A DNA stretch of 64,000 nt from a virus: positions 62,001-126,000 of IMG/VR virus record IMGVR_UViG_3300044835_000040; one strand, written 5' to 3'. Positions 26,492 to 34,120 of this stretch are shown here, piece by piece. The translations under genes and the position numbers were made by a program. Each line of letters opens with the position of its first letter. The stretch's first letter is position 1. Under the pieces are notes generated by a model, which was not told the origin of the DNA, made no database searches, and saw nothing but the letters and a program-made list of their open reading frames with translations.

Positions 26492-28246
26492 ATGGTGGTG
26501 ACTGAGGAGCTGAAGGTTTTCCGGGGGATCGGGATCCCGGTCGGGCTGGCCGCGACGATGAAGTACGCGGTGCTCGCGAAATCCGGTGGCGGCAAGACGT
26601 ACTGCGCGCTGAAGTTCGAGGAGCAGATGTGCGACGCGGGGATGTTCTTCGTGGTGCTCGATCCCGTCGGCAAGCACTGGGCTCTGCGCGCGGGCGCCAA
26701 CGGCGAGGAGCGCGGCGGCAAGCGCGACGTGTACGTGCTCGGCGGGCTGCATGGCGATGTGGAGCTGTCGCCGTCGAGCGGAGCGTTGATCGCTGACACG
26801 GTGGTCGACCATCCGGGCCGCTACGTGCTCGACGTGTCGACGTTCGAGAGCGACGCTGAACAGGACCGCTTCGCGACGGACTTCGCCAAACGGCTGTTCC
26901 GGCGGAAGGCCAAAGACCCCGGCTACCCGTTGATGCTGGTGCTGGAGGAGGCCGAGTCGTTCATCCCGCAGGTGCCGCGCGGGAACCAGTCGGTGATGCT
27001 CGGCGCGTTCGGGAAGATCGCCCGGCAGGGACGCAACCACGGGCTCGGGCTGTTCATGGTCGCGCAGCGCAGCGCAGCGCTGAACAAAGGCGTGCTGTCG
27101 CAGGCGGATGTGCTGATCGCGAAAGAGATGAGCCACAACAGGGACCTGAACGCGATCGACGAGTGGGTCGAGGCGAACGGCACGAAGCAGGAGCGCGACA
27201 CGCTGATCGGCTCGCTCGCATCGCTCGGCGTCGACGAAGCGTGGGTCTGGTCGCCGTCGTGGCTGCGGTGCTTCACGCGTACGAAGGTGCTGCGCCGGAC
27301 GACGTTCGACAGCTCGGCGAGCGTGGAACATGGCACCTCGATGAAGGCGGTGAAGCTGACGCCGCTGAACGTGGCTGAGCTGGGCAAGCACATCGCGGAG
27401 ACGGCTGAGCGCTCGAAGGCCGAGGACCCGCGCGAGCTGCGCAAGAAGCTCGCTGCGCGTGACGCCAGGATCACTGAGTTGCAGAAGCTCGTCGAGGAGC
27501 AGCCTCTGCGCGTGCCGGAGAAGGTGGAGGTGGAAGTGCCGATGGTGCCGGATGAGGTGCTGAAGCTGCTGGGCGAGGCGATCGGCAGCGCGCACTCGCA
27601 GGCCGGGCGCCTGGAGGATCTGCGGACACTGGCCCGCAACGCGAACGCAGCGCGTCCCACGCTGGCCGCTGAGCGCCCTGTGCGCCCGGCGCCCGTCCGG
27701 AGGACCACTCCCCCGCCTGCACCGGCTCCGGCCCGGCACGCGCCCCGGAACGGTGCGCAGGCGGACGATGGAGAGGCCAAGCCGCTGAAGAAGGCCGAAC
27801 GGGCGATCCTCGCGGTGCTGGCGCAGTTCCCTGACGGCCGCACGGCGAAGCAGCTCGCGATGCTGACGGGCTACAGCCCCACGTCGGGCGGGTTCAACAA
27901 TGCGCTCGCGCGCCTACGGTCGATGGAGCTGATCGACAGGGGCCAGCCGATCCGGATCCTGCCGTCCGGGATGGCTGAGATCGAGGGGGAATACGAGCCG
28001 TTGCCGGAGGGCGAGGCGCTGTGGGGCCACTGGCTCTCGAAGCTGAAGCTCGCCGAACGGACGATCCTGCAGGCGCTTCGCTCCGGTGATGGCCTGACGA
28101 GCGAGCAGCTGGCTGAGGCGACCGGGTACTCGGGCACGAGCGGCGGCTTCAACAATGCGCTGTCGCGGCTGCGGTCGCTGGAACTGATCGAGCGCGGCCA
28201 GCCGATCGTGCTGTCGGCCGAGTTCGCGGAGTCGGTGGCGGCGTGA
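26492..28246 (+). CDS. HerA/VirB4-like ATPase with two C-terminal winged-helix repeats
   Basis: 584 residues. Walker A AKSGGGKT at residues 29-36 and Walker B LMLVLEEAES with Glu152-Glu153, plus FGKIARQGRNHGLG and MVAQRS (arginine-finger and sensor-like), place it with HerA/DUF87-type motor ATPases. A coiled coil follows near residues 310-345. Residues about 432-494 and 518-580 are two near-identical winged helix-turn-helix repeats (LTGYSPTSGGFNNALARLR and ATGYSGTSGGFNNALSRLR). It may pump or remodel DNA with the nearby nuclease. The leader has GGAGGTGCGAG. Confidence 0.75.
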   Translation: MVVTEELKVFRGIGIPVGLAATMKYAVLAKSGGGKTYCALKFEEQMCDAGMFFVVLDPVGKHWALRAGANGEERGGKRDVYVLGGLHGDVELSPSSGALIADTVVDHPGRYVLDVSTFESDAEQDRFATDFAKRLFRRKAKDPGYPLMLVLEEAESFIPQVPRGNQSVMLGAFGKIARQGRNHGLGLFMVAQRSAALNKGVLSQADVLIAKEMSHNRDLNAIDEWVEANGTKQERDTLIGSLASLGVDEAWVWSPSWLRCFTRTKVLRRTTFDSSASVEHGTSMKAVKLTPLNVAELGKHIAETAERSKAEDPRELRKKLAARDARITELQKLVEEQPLRVPEKVEVEVPMVPDEVLKLLGEAIGSAHSQAGRLEDLRTLARNANAARPTLAAERPVRPAPVRRTTPPPAPAPARHAPRNGAQADDGEAKPLKKAERAILAVLAQFPDGRTAKQLAMLTGYSPTSGGFNNALARLRSMELIDRGQPIRILPSGMAEIEGEYEPLPEGEALWGHWLSKLKLAERTILQALRSGDGLTSEQLAEATGYSGTSGGFNNALSRLRSLELIERGQPIVLSAEFAESVAA

Positions 28247-28446
28247 TCCCTGAGCAGCGCGTCGCGCGGATGATGGCGCACCTGATCGCGATTGGGCTGG
28301 TCAACGCGGAGGACATCGAAGCTGCCGTCGATTCCGCGGTCGGGATGGAGCTGGGCCAGGACGTGTCGAAGCCGGAGGGCTGTGCCCCGAGCCCGATGCG
28401 CCGGGCGTTCGTCTGTGAGCAGGCGTCGCGGCTTCTGCGTCGCTAA
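28243..28446 (+). CDS. Hypothetical small protein
   Basis: 67 residues, GTGA overlap with the ATPase gene. Helical, with one Cys pair too far apart to be a metal site. No known domain. Co-expression with the ATPase is likely. Confidence 0.5.
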   Translation: MIPEQRVARMMAHLIAIGLVNAEDIEAAVDSAVGMELGQDVSKPEGCAPSPMRRAFVCEQASRLLRR

Positions 28447-28473
28447 GCAGGAACGTCCGACCCGTCTGCAGAA

Positions 28474-28547
28474 ATAGTGCCGGTGAGTGCGGGGTCGATG
28501 ACTCCGTGGCGGGACTCCCGATGGCACTATCTCGCGGCGTCCCGCCG
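28474..28547 (+). ncRNA. Candidate structured RNA with a three-way junction
   Basis: In a 127-base gap: stem P1 ATAGTGCC (28474-28481) pairs with GGCACTAT (28523-28530), 8 perfect bp. Inside are P2 (28490-28496 with 28500-28506, one G-U) and P3 CGGG/CCCG (28510-28513 with 28517-28520). A further hairpin CGGCG-TCC-CGCCG lies at 28535-28547. A leader with GCAACCGA follows before the next gene. It could be a 5' regulatory RNA of the 28574 gene or a protein-binding site. No known family recognised. Confidence 0.4.
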
Positions 28548-28573
28548 TCTATGCAACCGAAAGGCAGGCGCGC

Positions 28574-29119
28574 ATGAGCGCAGCGACACAGGAGGCGGGT
28601 ATGGCAGACGCGATGACGGACGAGGAGCGAGCGGCAGCAGAGGCCGAGGCCGCAGCGAACGGCAACGGCAGCGACGGCGAGGCCGCGGGCGGTGAGCGGC
28701 AGACGCTGGAGCAGCTGGCCGCGGATGACCCGGACGCCGACGACGAGACCGAGCAGTTCACGCTGTTCGGCAGCCAGTCGAAGATCAACAGCAAAGTCGG
28801 CGGGCCGAAGGTCACGGCGTCCGCGACGCGCTTCACCGCGAAACGCCAGCCGATCCCCGGCCAGTTCGAGCTGGGCGAGACGGTCCGCGGCACGTGGGTC
28901 GGTCGTGTGAAGGATCTGCAGTTCCCGTCGAAGAAGAACAGCGACGGCAGCTACGAGGTGACCCGTGTGCATGTCGTGGAGCTGGAGCGGATCTCGCAGG
29001 CCGAGGACGTGCCGGAGGAGTTCGCGATCCTCGACGGTCGCGGCCGTGCTGCTGAGGACGGCGAGCTGGCGAAAGCTCTCGCTCGGGTCAAGGAGCTGGA
29101 AGCTCTGCTCGAAGCGTAG
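28574..29119 (+). CDS. Hypothetical acidic protein
   Basis: 181 residues. Residues 1-70 are Ala/Glu/Gly/Asp-rich and disordered; the central part (GQFELGETVRGTWVGRVKDLQF, YEVTRVHVVEL) is beta-rich; a short C-terminal helix (LAKALARVKELEALLEA) could oligomerise. An OB-fold single-strand-binding role would fit the replication context, but I see no diagnostic motif. It lies downstream of a structured gap and upstream of a long hairpin. Confidence 0.55.
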   Translation: MSAATQEAGMADAMTDEERAAAEAEAAANGNGSDGEAAGGERQTLEQLAADDPDADDETEQFTLFGSQSKINSKVGGPKVTASATRFTAKRQPIPGQFELGETVRGTWVGRVKDLQFPSKKNSDGSYEVTRVHVVELERISQAEDVPEEFAILDGRGRAAEDGELAKALARVKELEALLEA

Positions 29120-29134
29120 GACCCCTGGAAATAG

Positions 29135-29183
29135 CTCGACCCCGCGTCCGGCCTGGGAGGGCTGATGGGACGGCGGGGTCGAG
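29135..29183. other. Long hairpin between genes
   Basis: CTCGACCCCGC (29135-29145) is perfectly complementary to GCGGGGTCGAG (29173-29183), extended by GTCC/GGAC with one bulge: 15 bp with an 18-base loop. No T-run follows, so it is not a classic intrinsic terminator. It could slow or attenuate transcription or protect mRNA ends before the 29221 gene. Confidence 0.6.
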
Positions 29184-29220
29184 GTTCATGCCAACTACTC
29201 GCGAGGGAGAGGCTGACTTG

Positions 29221-29454
29221 ATGAAGGATAGTGGTACGCCGGACGGATCGAAGAAGCGCCTGACGGTCACCGCGGGCGAGCGGAGGATCATCGCTCACGC
29301 GCTGCGGACACTGGCCGCAGCGGAACGACCGGACGAGGACCGCCGGGCGTACCTGCGCACCGGCTACGGCACGCTAGAGGGCGATGTGCGGTGGCGGCGT
29401 GAGGTCGAGCGGCACGAGATGCGGCTGGCGTTGGCCGAAAGGTTCGAGCGGTGA
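29221..29454 (+). CDS. Hypothetical protein before the replication initiator
   Basis: 77 residues from the ATG at 29221, which has GAGAGG eight bases upstream; an ATG at 29188 is in frame but its upstream purines are buried in a hairpin. Helical and basic (LTVTAGERRIIAHALRTLAAA). GTGA overlap with the next gene. Unknown function. Confidence 0.5.
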   Translation: MKDSGTPDGSKKRLTVTAGERRIIAHALRTLAAAERPDEDRRAYLRTGYGTLEGDVRWRREVERHEMRLALAERFER

Positions 29455-30218
29455 GCATCGCTGGCCCGAACTACACGCAGGTGCCGCACGCGCTGCTCGA
29501 CGACGTGCTGCCGGACATCGACACGCTCGCGGAGCTGAAGGTCGCGATGGTGATCGTGCGGGCCACCTTCGGCTGGCAGAAGCAGGAGGAGGTGATGAGC
29601 CTGACGCGGCTGGAGAAGCTGACGGGGATGCGCCGCGAAAGCGTCGTCACCGGCCTGCGCAAGGCGGTCGCCCGCGGCTACGTCAAGAAGGTCGCCGTGG
29701 GTCGCGGATTCGCCTACGGCCTGATCGTGGATGGAGTCGTGGCGGTCCGGGGAGCGGACCAGTCGCAGGGGTCCGGAGACCGGACCATTGATAGTCCGCA
29801 GACCGGACTGCTGGATAGTCCGGAGACCGGACCCCAGTTAAAGAAAGACAGAAAGAAACCCTCCGGGGGAAAGAAACGCCAGGAGGAGATCAAGTTCGAG
29901 GAGGGAAGTGCTGAGGAGGAGGTGTTCAGTCGGCTGACGACGTTGGCGGGGGTCAAGCGCTGCGCTGTGCCGTCGAAGGCGTCGGTGAAGGCGGTGCTCG
30001 ATGCGTACCCGACGATCGACCACGCGTCGCTGCTGACGGACCTGGAGTACTGGGCCGAACACGGTGCAGGGACCCGTCGGCAGATCAAGAGCCTCGCTGG
30101 CACCTACCGCACCTTCGCCAAGCGCGCGTTCGATGACCTGAGCCGTTCGGGGGTGTCTGTACACTTGGAGGACGACGGAAAACCCGAGAGAGACTGGAAC
30201 GCGACGGTCAAAGGGTAA
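29451..30218 (+). CDS. Replication initiator-like protein (phage O N-terminal domain type)
   Basis: 255 residues. Residues 3-95 (GPNYTQVPHALLDDVLP, MVIVRATFGWQKQEEVMSLT, LTGMRRESVVTGL) match the winged-helix N-terminal domain of lambda O-like replication proteins. A low-complexity linker follows, then a helical domain (TYRTFAKRAFDDL) that may bind the helicase system, as in DnaD-like proteins. The helicase loader gene is next, the usual pairing. A TGTCTGTACA copy lies near its 3' end (30154-30163). Confidence 0.75.
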   Translation: MSIAGPNYTQVPHALLDDVLPDIDTLAELKVAMVIVRATFGWQKQEEVMSLTRLEKLTGMRRESVVTGLRKAVARGYVKKVAVGRGFAYGLIVDGVVAVRGADQSQGSGDRTIDSPQTGLLDSPETGPQLKKDRKKPSGGKKRQEEIKFEEGSAEEEVFSRLTTLAGVKRCAVPSKASVKAVLDAYPTIDHASLLTDLEYWAEHGAGTRRQIKSLAGTYRTFAKRAFDDLSRSGVSVHLEDDGKPERDWNATVKG

Positions 30219-30228
30219 GGACTCGAAC

Positions 30229-31035
30229 ATGCGGACGATGGACCCGACAGTCGAGCAGGCACGCACCGAGGAGGACGAGCGGATCGTCTCGCCGTGCCCG
30301 GAGTGCGGCACAGACGTGGAGCGGGTGCTGCCCGCTGGGACGATCGTGTCGCTGGCGAAGCTGATGCGCGGGATGGCGCTGACGTGCACGGACTGCTCGG
30401 AGCGCCTGGACGAAGAGGAGGAGGCGCGCAAAATCCGCATGGAACGCCAGGGGCGTGAGGAGCGGTGCGAGCTGCCGCCGCTGCTCCGTGGGCTGAGCTG
30501 GGACGGGTACAGCGTGGAGCGCCCCGGCGCGGCCGCGGCGGTCGATGCTGCTCGGGAGTGGGCTGCTGGTGAGCACGCGAAGCGCGGGCTGCTGTACGTC
30601 GGCCCGGTCGGGGTCGGCAAGACGACGCTGGCGGCTATCGCGATGTGGGCTGCGCTCGACAGGATCGGTGTGCGGTACGTCAACGTCGCGGAGCTGGCGG
30701 TGAAGATGACGGCTGCGTTCGGTGACAAGGATCGGCAGGCTGCGCTGCGGGTGCTGACGGGCCGCGGTCCGGTGGTGCTCGATGACCTGGACAAGGTGAA
30801 CCCGTCGATGCAGGTGCTGTCGCATCTGTACACGGCGATCGATGGCCGGGTGCAGGCGGGCACGTCGATGATCGTGACGACGAACATGGACCCGCAGGCT
30901 CTGCTGGAGAAGTTCAGCAAGGTCCGGCAGGGTGATGACGCGAGTGAGCGGCGTGTGGCCGCGGAGGCGATCGTCGACCGGCTGGTGGGGCACTGCTCGA
31001 TCTTCCGGATCACGGGCGGCTCGGGCCGCGTCTGA
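30229..31035 (+). CDS. DnaC-like AAA+ helicase loader with N-terminal zinc finger
   Basis: 268 residues. Two CxxC pairs near residues 23-26 and 52-55 form a zinc ribbon. The AAA+ core has Walker A GPVGVGKT at residues 125-132, a Walker B GPVVLDDLDKVN with the DD pair, and a sensor-like IVTTNMDP. Such proteins load the replicative helicase, here with the O-like protein encoded upstream. The helicase itself is not in this window and may come from the host. Confidence 0.85.
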   Translation: MRTMDPTVEQARTEEDERIVSPCPECGTDVERVLPAGTIVSLAKLMRGMALTCTDCSERLDEEEEARKIRMERQGREERCELPPLLRGLSWDGYSVERPGAAAAVDAAREWAAGEHAKRGLLYVGPVGVGKTTLAAIAMWAALDRIGVRYVNVAELAVKMTAAFGDKDRQAALRVLTGRGPVVLDDLDKVNPSMQVLSHLYTAIDGRVQAGTSMIVTTNMDPQALLEKFSKVRQGDDASERRVAAEAIVDRLVGHCSIFRITGGSGRV

Positions 31036-31277
31036 TGGACGCCTACACAAACGATGTTCGTAACTGCGCTCGCTGCGGCGGCGATCACGACGGCGTGGTG
31101 TTCGAGCCGTTGACACGACCGGTCGCGCGCGGCGGCGACCGCGAGGACTCGTTGCTCTACACGCACTGGGCGGCCTGTCCGACGAACGGCGAGCCGATCA
31201 TATCGCTGGCGCGCCCGCGCACGCCGCCGGGTCCTCCTTCGCCCCCGAAGCCGGACCGTCACCGCCCGATCGGCTGA
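31035..31277 (+). CDS. Small zinc-ribbon protein
   Basis: 80 residues, 1-base overlap with the loader gene. CARCGGDHDG and HWAACP give a possible CxxC-H-C site; the C-terminal 25 residues are Pro-rich and disordered. Function unknown. Confidence 0.55.
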   Translation: MDAYTNDVRNCARCGGDHDGVVFEPLTRPVARGGDREDSLLYTHWAACPTNGEPIISLARPRTPPGPPSPPKPDRHRPIG

Positions 31278-31441
31278 TGCCGGACTGGGGCTACACGCGG
31301 GGCGGCAACTGGTACGACGGGCTCCCCACACGGGTCTACCGCGGGTTCTACGGGCTGTCCTCGCAGCAGAAGATCGTGGAGAGCCAGCGCGACAAAGGCA
31401 AGCTCGCGGTGTTCCCCGACTGTAAGCGGCTGTGGTGGTGA
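31277..31441 (+). CDS. Hypothetical small protein
   Basis: 54 residues, aromatic-rich (WGYTRGGNWYDG, YRGFYG). Starts at an ATG that overlaps the previous stop and ends in a GTGA overlap with the next microprotein gene. No domain recognised. Confidence 0.5.
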   Translation: MPDWGYTRGGNWYDGLPTRVYRGFYGLSSQQKIVESQRDKGKLAVFPDCKRLWW

Positions 31442-31521
31442 AGCGGGCTCTCCCGACGCTGCTGGTCGCGTCGCTACTGGTGCTGGCCGCCGCGGCCGCG
31501 ATCTTGCTGCAGCATCTCTGA
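31438..31521 (+). CDS. Transmembrane microprotein
   Basis: 27 residues: MKR followed by a hydrophobic run of about 20 residues rich in Leu and Ala and a short QHL tail. One membrane helix with positive N-terminus (in). GTGA overlap with the upstream gene supports translation. Its size is below usual annotation cut-offs. Confidence 0.45.
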   Translation: MKRALPTLLVASLLVLAAAAAILLQHL

Positions 31522-31540
31522 CGGCCGGTAGGATCCAGCT

Positions 31541-31619
31541 CGGACGGGCCGCGCATGGTGTGCGGGAGATCCCGTAACCCGTCCCCAAAGTCGCGGCATG
31601 AAACAGAGCGGCCCGTCCG
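31541..31619. other. 12-bp inverted repeat in a 120-base gap
   Basis: CGGACGGGCCGC (31541-31552) and its perfect complement GCGGCCCGTCCG (31608-31619) enclose 55 bases with an inner CGGG-AGAT-CCCG hairpin. It fills the gap between the helicase loader operon and the resolvase gene. It could be a structured mRNA leader, a terminator without T-run, or a DNA element such as an origin or resolvase target. Confidence 0.5.
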
Positions 31620-31641
31620 TTCACTCGCGTAGGGTCGGCCG

Positions 31642-32265
31642 ATGACTCCCCTGCTGGAGCAGCAAGAGCTGCTGGAGGTGCCACCGGAGCGGACCGTCGC
31701 GTTGCCGACGACGATCAGCCCGACGGCGGGCTGGTGGGGCGTCGACATATCCACCGCTCGCTACAACATCGGGTTCATCGACCGCGACGGCCAGCGCGGT
31801 GTGCACAGCGTGAAGCTCGGCGCGGCGAACGACAACGAGGGCGAGCGGCTGAACCGCTTCCAGCGGCAGATGTGCACGCTCACGGAGACGATGCTCGCCG
31901 AGCCGGGCGTCCCGTTGCCGGGCGTGGTGTTCGTGGAGCAGCCGGGCGGGCAGACGGTGATGCCGATCCTCTGGTACGCGGCGGGGATCGCTGCGCAGGC
32001 GATCTACCAGACGGTCAACCGGATCCACGGCTACGTGCCGCGTGTGGAGACGATGCCGCCGTCGAAGTGGAAGAAGATCGCGGTCGGCAGGGGGAACATC
32101 TACAAGCCCGCGCGCAAGAAGGGCCAGCCGCCACCGCCGATCGACGCGTACCCGGTGTGGGTCTGGGCGCGCACGCTGGGGATGCCGGAGACGGGCAGCT
32201 GGGATGACGCTGACGCGTATGGCGTCGCGGAGGCGGCGCGCAAGACGATAGGGATTGCTCGCTAG
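31642..32265 (+). CDS. RuvC-like Holliday junction resolvase
   Basis: 207 residues with the RNase H-fold acidic set of RuvC: GVDIST (Asp35), VVFVEQP (Glu99) and WDDADAYGVAEAA (Asp188, Asp189, Asp191). It would resolve branched DNA made during replication and recombination before packaging. It lies at the end of the recombination-replication block. Confidence 0.8.
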   Translation: MTPLLEQQELLEVPPERTVALPTTISPTAGWWGVDISTARYNIGFIDRDGQRGVHSVKLGAANDNEGERLNRFQRQMCTLTETMLAEPGVPLPGVVFVEQPGGQTVMPILWYAAGIAAQAIYQTVNRIHGYVPRVETMPPSKWKKIAVGRGNIYKPARKKGQPPPPIDAYPVWVWARTLGMPETGSWDDADAYGVAEAARKTIGIAR

Positions 32266-32274
32266 CCTTCGCGC

Positions 32275-32475
32275 ATGTCCAACGTAGACAAGAGCGCGCT
32301 CCCCGCGCTTCAGATCAGGGATCAGGGCTTCGAGCTGCGCCAGCACCCGACGGAAACGGGTCCGGCCGACTACATCGGTCAGGGCACGCCGTCGGAGCAG
32401 GCGCGCGACCGCGCGCAGGAGGCGGCTGTCGCCGCGTGTCCTGCTCATCGCGTGGTCGTCGGCACGATGAGCTGA
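32275..32475 (+). CDS. Hypothetical protein
   Basis: 66 residues, starting nine bases after the resolvase stop. Hydrophilic, no motif recognised. The gap after it carries a 15-bp palindrome (GCCGCC-GGG-GGCGGC, 32483-32497), a TACTGT that could be a -10 box with extended TG, and a GCAACCGA leader for the next gene. Confidence 0.45.
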   Translation: MSNVDKSALPALQIRDQGFELRQHPTETGPADYIGQGTPSEQARDRAQEAAVAACPAHRVVVGTMS

Positions 32476-32537
32476 CGGTGGCGCCGCCGGGGGCGGCTGC
32501 TACTGTCTCGCGCTGCAACCGATCGCTGGGAGGTGTG

Positions 32538-32987
32538 GTGCTCACCGCTGATGAGGAACGCGCGAAGGCGCGTGCTCGCTATCACCGTCGTAAGGCTGAA
32601 GACCCCGAGCGGGTCGCGCGGCAGTCTCGTGAATCGAGCCGTGCGTATCGCAGGGGTCCGCATCGCGAGATGGTGCTGAGCATCGAAGCGATGCGGCTTC
32701 GAGGGCACTACGCTCGCGCGACGCCTGAGCAGAAACAGGCGATACGGCTGCGGTCGAGGCGCAAAGGCGCTGCCCGTCCCGACGCTGAGTACGGCGTGCA
32801 GGGCGATCCTTGCTGTTACTGCGGCGCTCGGATGGAGCACGTGGATCACGTGGACCCTGTTGCTCGTGGTGGAGGCGGCGGCTGGGAGAACCTAACCGCC
32901 GCCTGCGCGCCGTGCAACCTCACGAAGGGCGCACGCACGCTGCTCGTGTACCTCGTCGAAAGGAGGCGTCCCACGACAACCCGATAG
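32538..32987 (+). CDS. HNH endonuclease
   Basis: 149 residues from the GTG at 32538, behind a GCAACCGATCGCTGGGAGG leader of the shared type (a GTG at 32535 is also possible). The N-terminal half is very basic. The HNH core is CCYCGARMEHVDHVDPVARGG and ENLTAACAPCNLTKG, with two CxxC pairs, the DH and the conserved Asn. Either a homing nuclease or a packaging-type HNH protein; it is not next to terminase genes here. Confidence 0.8.
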   Translation: MLTADEERAKARARYHRRKAEDPERVARQSRESSRAYRRGPHREMVLSIEAMRLRGHYARATPEQKQAIRLRSRRKGAARPDAEYGVQGDPCCYCGARMEHVDHVDPVARGGGGGWENLTAACAPCNLTKGARTLLVYLVERRRPTTTR

Positions 32988-33088
32988 GTCGCTGCGCGCA
33001 CGAGGGATGCAAAGCGCGCCGGGGGAAGTCCCGTACCCCGAAGGCAAGCGGCCGGGCTGACGATGCAAACAACCCTGGAGGTCTGTTC
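32988..33088 (+). other. Structured 5' leader of the secreted transglycosylase gene
   Basis: 101 bases with a CGGGG/CCCCG stem (33020-33024 with 33036-33040), surrounding GC-rich segments and a repeated GATGCAAA (33006-33013 and 33062-33069). The gene start follows a CTGGAGG site. Wall-hydrolase genes of high-GC bacteria are often preceded by riboswitches, but I cannot match the conserved core of the c-di-AMP class here. Possible cis-regulatory RNA only. Confidence 0.3.
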
Positions 33089-33727
33089 ATGTTGGGACGA
33101 CGCTCAGTCGTCGCGTTCGCCGTCGTGGCTGCACTGGTGGGCGTGGTAGGAGCGCCGGGCGCGGGGTCTGCGGACACCGCGATAGTCGCACCGCCGTTGT
33201 CGCCGACGCTGGCGCCGACGGTGCTGGAAGTGAAGGTCGTGAGGCCGCCGCACAGGAAGATCGTGCATCGGCGGTTCGTGCCGTGGTCGGAGCCGTCGTT
33301 TGCTCAGGCGCAGCAGATCATCACGATCGAGGCCGAACGCGAGGGTGTGTCGCGGGCCGGGTTGGAAAACCGGCTGATGTGCGAGAGCAAACTCGTGTGG
33401 TCGGCCAAGAACGGCCAGTACGAAGGGATCGGGCAGTTCGCCTCGGAGACGTTCGGCCGGGGGATGGGCTCGATCGGGTCGCGGCGTGTGGAGGTGCGCG
33501 AGGAACGCGTGCGGCGTGTCGTGGCGAAGCGGGTGCACGTGATGAGCGACGGCAGCGAAGTCGTCGTCGCGCGCTGGCGCGTGAAGCAGGTCGTGGTGTA
33601 CATCGAGCGGGGAATGATCCCGCGCGACCCGCCGCTGACGCACGCGTGGGCACAGGTACGGATCGCCGCGGAGGCCATCGCCGGAAGGTCGGCTGTGTCG
33701 TCCTCGGAGTGGTCGTGTAGCACCTGA
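33089..33727 (+). CDS. Secreted lytic transglycosylase-like protein
   Basis: 212 residues. Residues 1-29 are a signal peptide (RRSVVAFAVVAALVGVVG, cut near AGSADT). The domain at about residues 70-130 has LMCESKLVWSAKNGQYEGIGQF with a putative catalytic Glu99, as in lysozyme-like/SLT domains. The rest is basic and repetitive (RRVEVREERVRRVV). It is far from the lysis genes and may act in wall remodelling during infection or superinfection exclusion. A terminator-like hairpin follows. Confidence 0.65.
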   Translation: MLGRRSVVAFAVVAALVGVVGAPGAGSADTAIVAPPLSPTLAPTVLEVKVVRPPHRKIVHRRFVPWSEPSFAQAQQIITIEAEREGVSRAGLENRLMCESKLVWSAKNGQYEGIGQFASETFGRGMGSIGSRRVEVREERVRRVVAKRVHVMSDGSEVVVARWRVKQVVVYIERGMIPRDPPLTHAWAQVRIAAEAIAGRSAVSSSEWSCST

Positions 33728-33740
33728 GAGGAGACGGGTT

Positions 33741-33767
33741 GGTCGGCGGCCAGGGATGGCGCCGACC
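33741..33767 (+). terminator. Terminator-like hairpin
   Basis: GGTCGGCG (33741-33748) pairs with CGCCGACC (33760-33767), 8 bp with an 11-base loop, followed by GGTCGTTT. It ends the transglycosylase unit. The T-run is short, so efficiency is uncertain. Confidence 0.5.
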
Positions 33768-33800
33768 GGTCGTTTCGCCAGCACTGGAGCCAGATTCGGA

Positions 33801-33871
33801 GCGACCGTCTGTCGCACGCGACTTGACGCGTTCGATAGAATGTTAGTGCAACCGATTCTTGTGGAGGTGCG
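33801..33871 (+). promoter_or_regulatory. Operator-like site and shared leader before the 33873 gene
   Basis: GCGACCGTCTGTCGC at 33801-33815 matches 12 of 15 positions of the operator palindrome found in three promoters of this phage. TTGACG lies at 33823-33828 and TAGAAT at 33836-33841, but their spacing does not fit a normal sigma70 pair. GCAACC (33848-33853) follows the TAGAAT by six bases, as in the operator promoters. Positions 33847-33871 are the best match to the antisense stretch of the candidate small RNA at 36258-36360. Confidence 0.5.
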
Positions 33872-33872
33872 A

Positions 33873-34118
33873 ATGGCGACTCTCGAAGTCGTGCAGGACG
33901 AGCGGGCAGCAAGGGCGAGGCTGCGTCATCTGCAGAAGGCGCGCAAGGCAGCGGAGCGGGCGCGCGAGCGCCGACGCCGCGAGGACGAGCGCGCGAGGTC
34001 GGCGTACCGGCGGTGGCTGGTCGCGGAGAAAGAGGCGTACACGCGGCAGGCCGCGGAGCCGGGGAACCGGAAGCTGCACGAAGCGTGGCTGGAGATGTGG
34101 CATCGGTGCCCGCGGTGA
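33873..34118 (+). CDS. Highly charged helical protein
   Basis: 81 residues, start set by GGAGGTGCGA just upstream. About half the residues are Arg, Lys, Glu or Ala, in a long helix (ARARLRHLQKARKAAERARE) that could form a coiled coil or bind nucleic acid. First gene behind the leader that best matches the candidate antisense RNA. Confidence 0.6.
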   Translation: MATLEVVQDERAARARLRHLQKARKAAERARERRRREDERARSAYRRWLVAEKEAYTRQAAEPGNRKLHEAWLEMWHRCPR

Positions 34119-34120
34119 GC

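Noticed and set aside
32988-33088. c-di-AMP (ydaO-type) riboswitch before the transglycosylase gene
   Set aside because: Gene type fits and GGGGGAA is present, but the conserved partner segments of the class could not be matched by eye.
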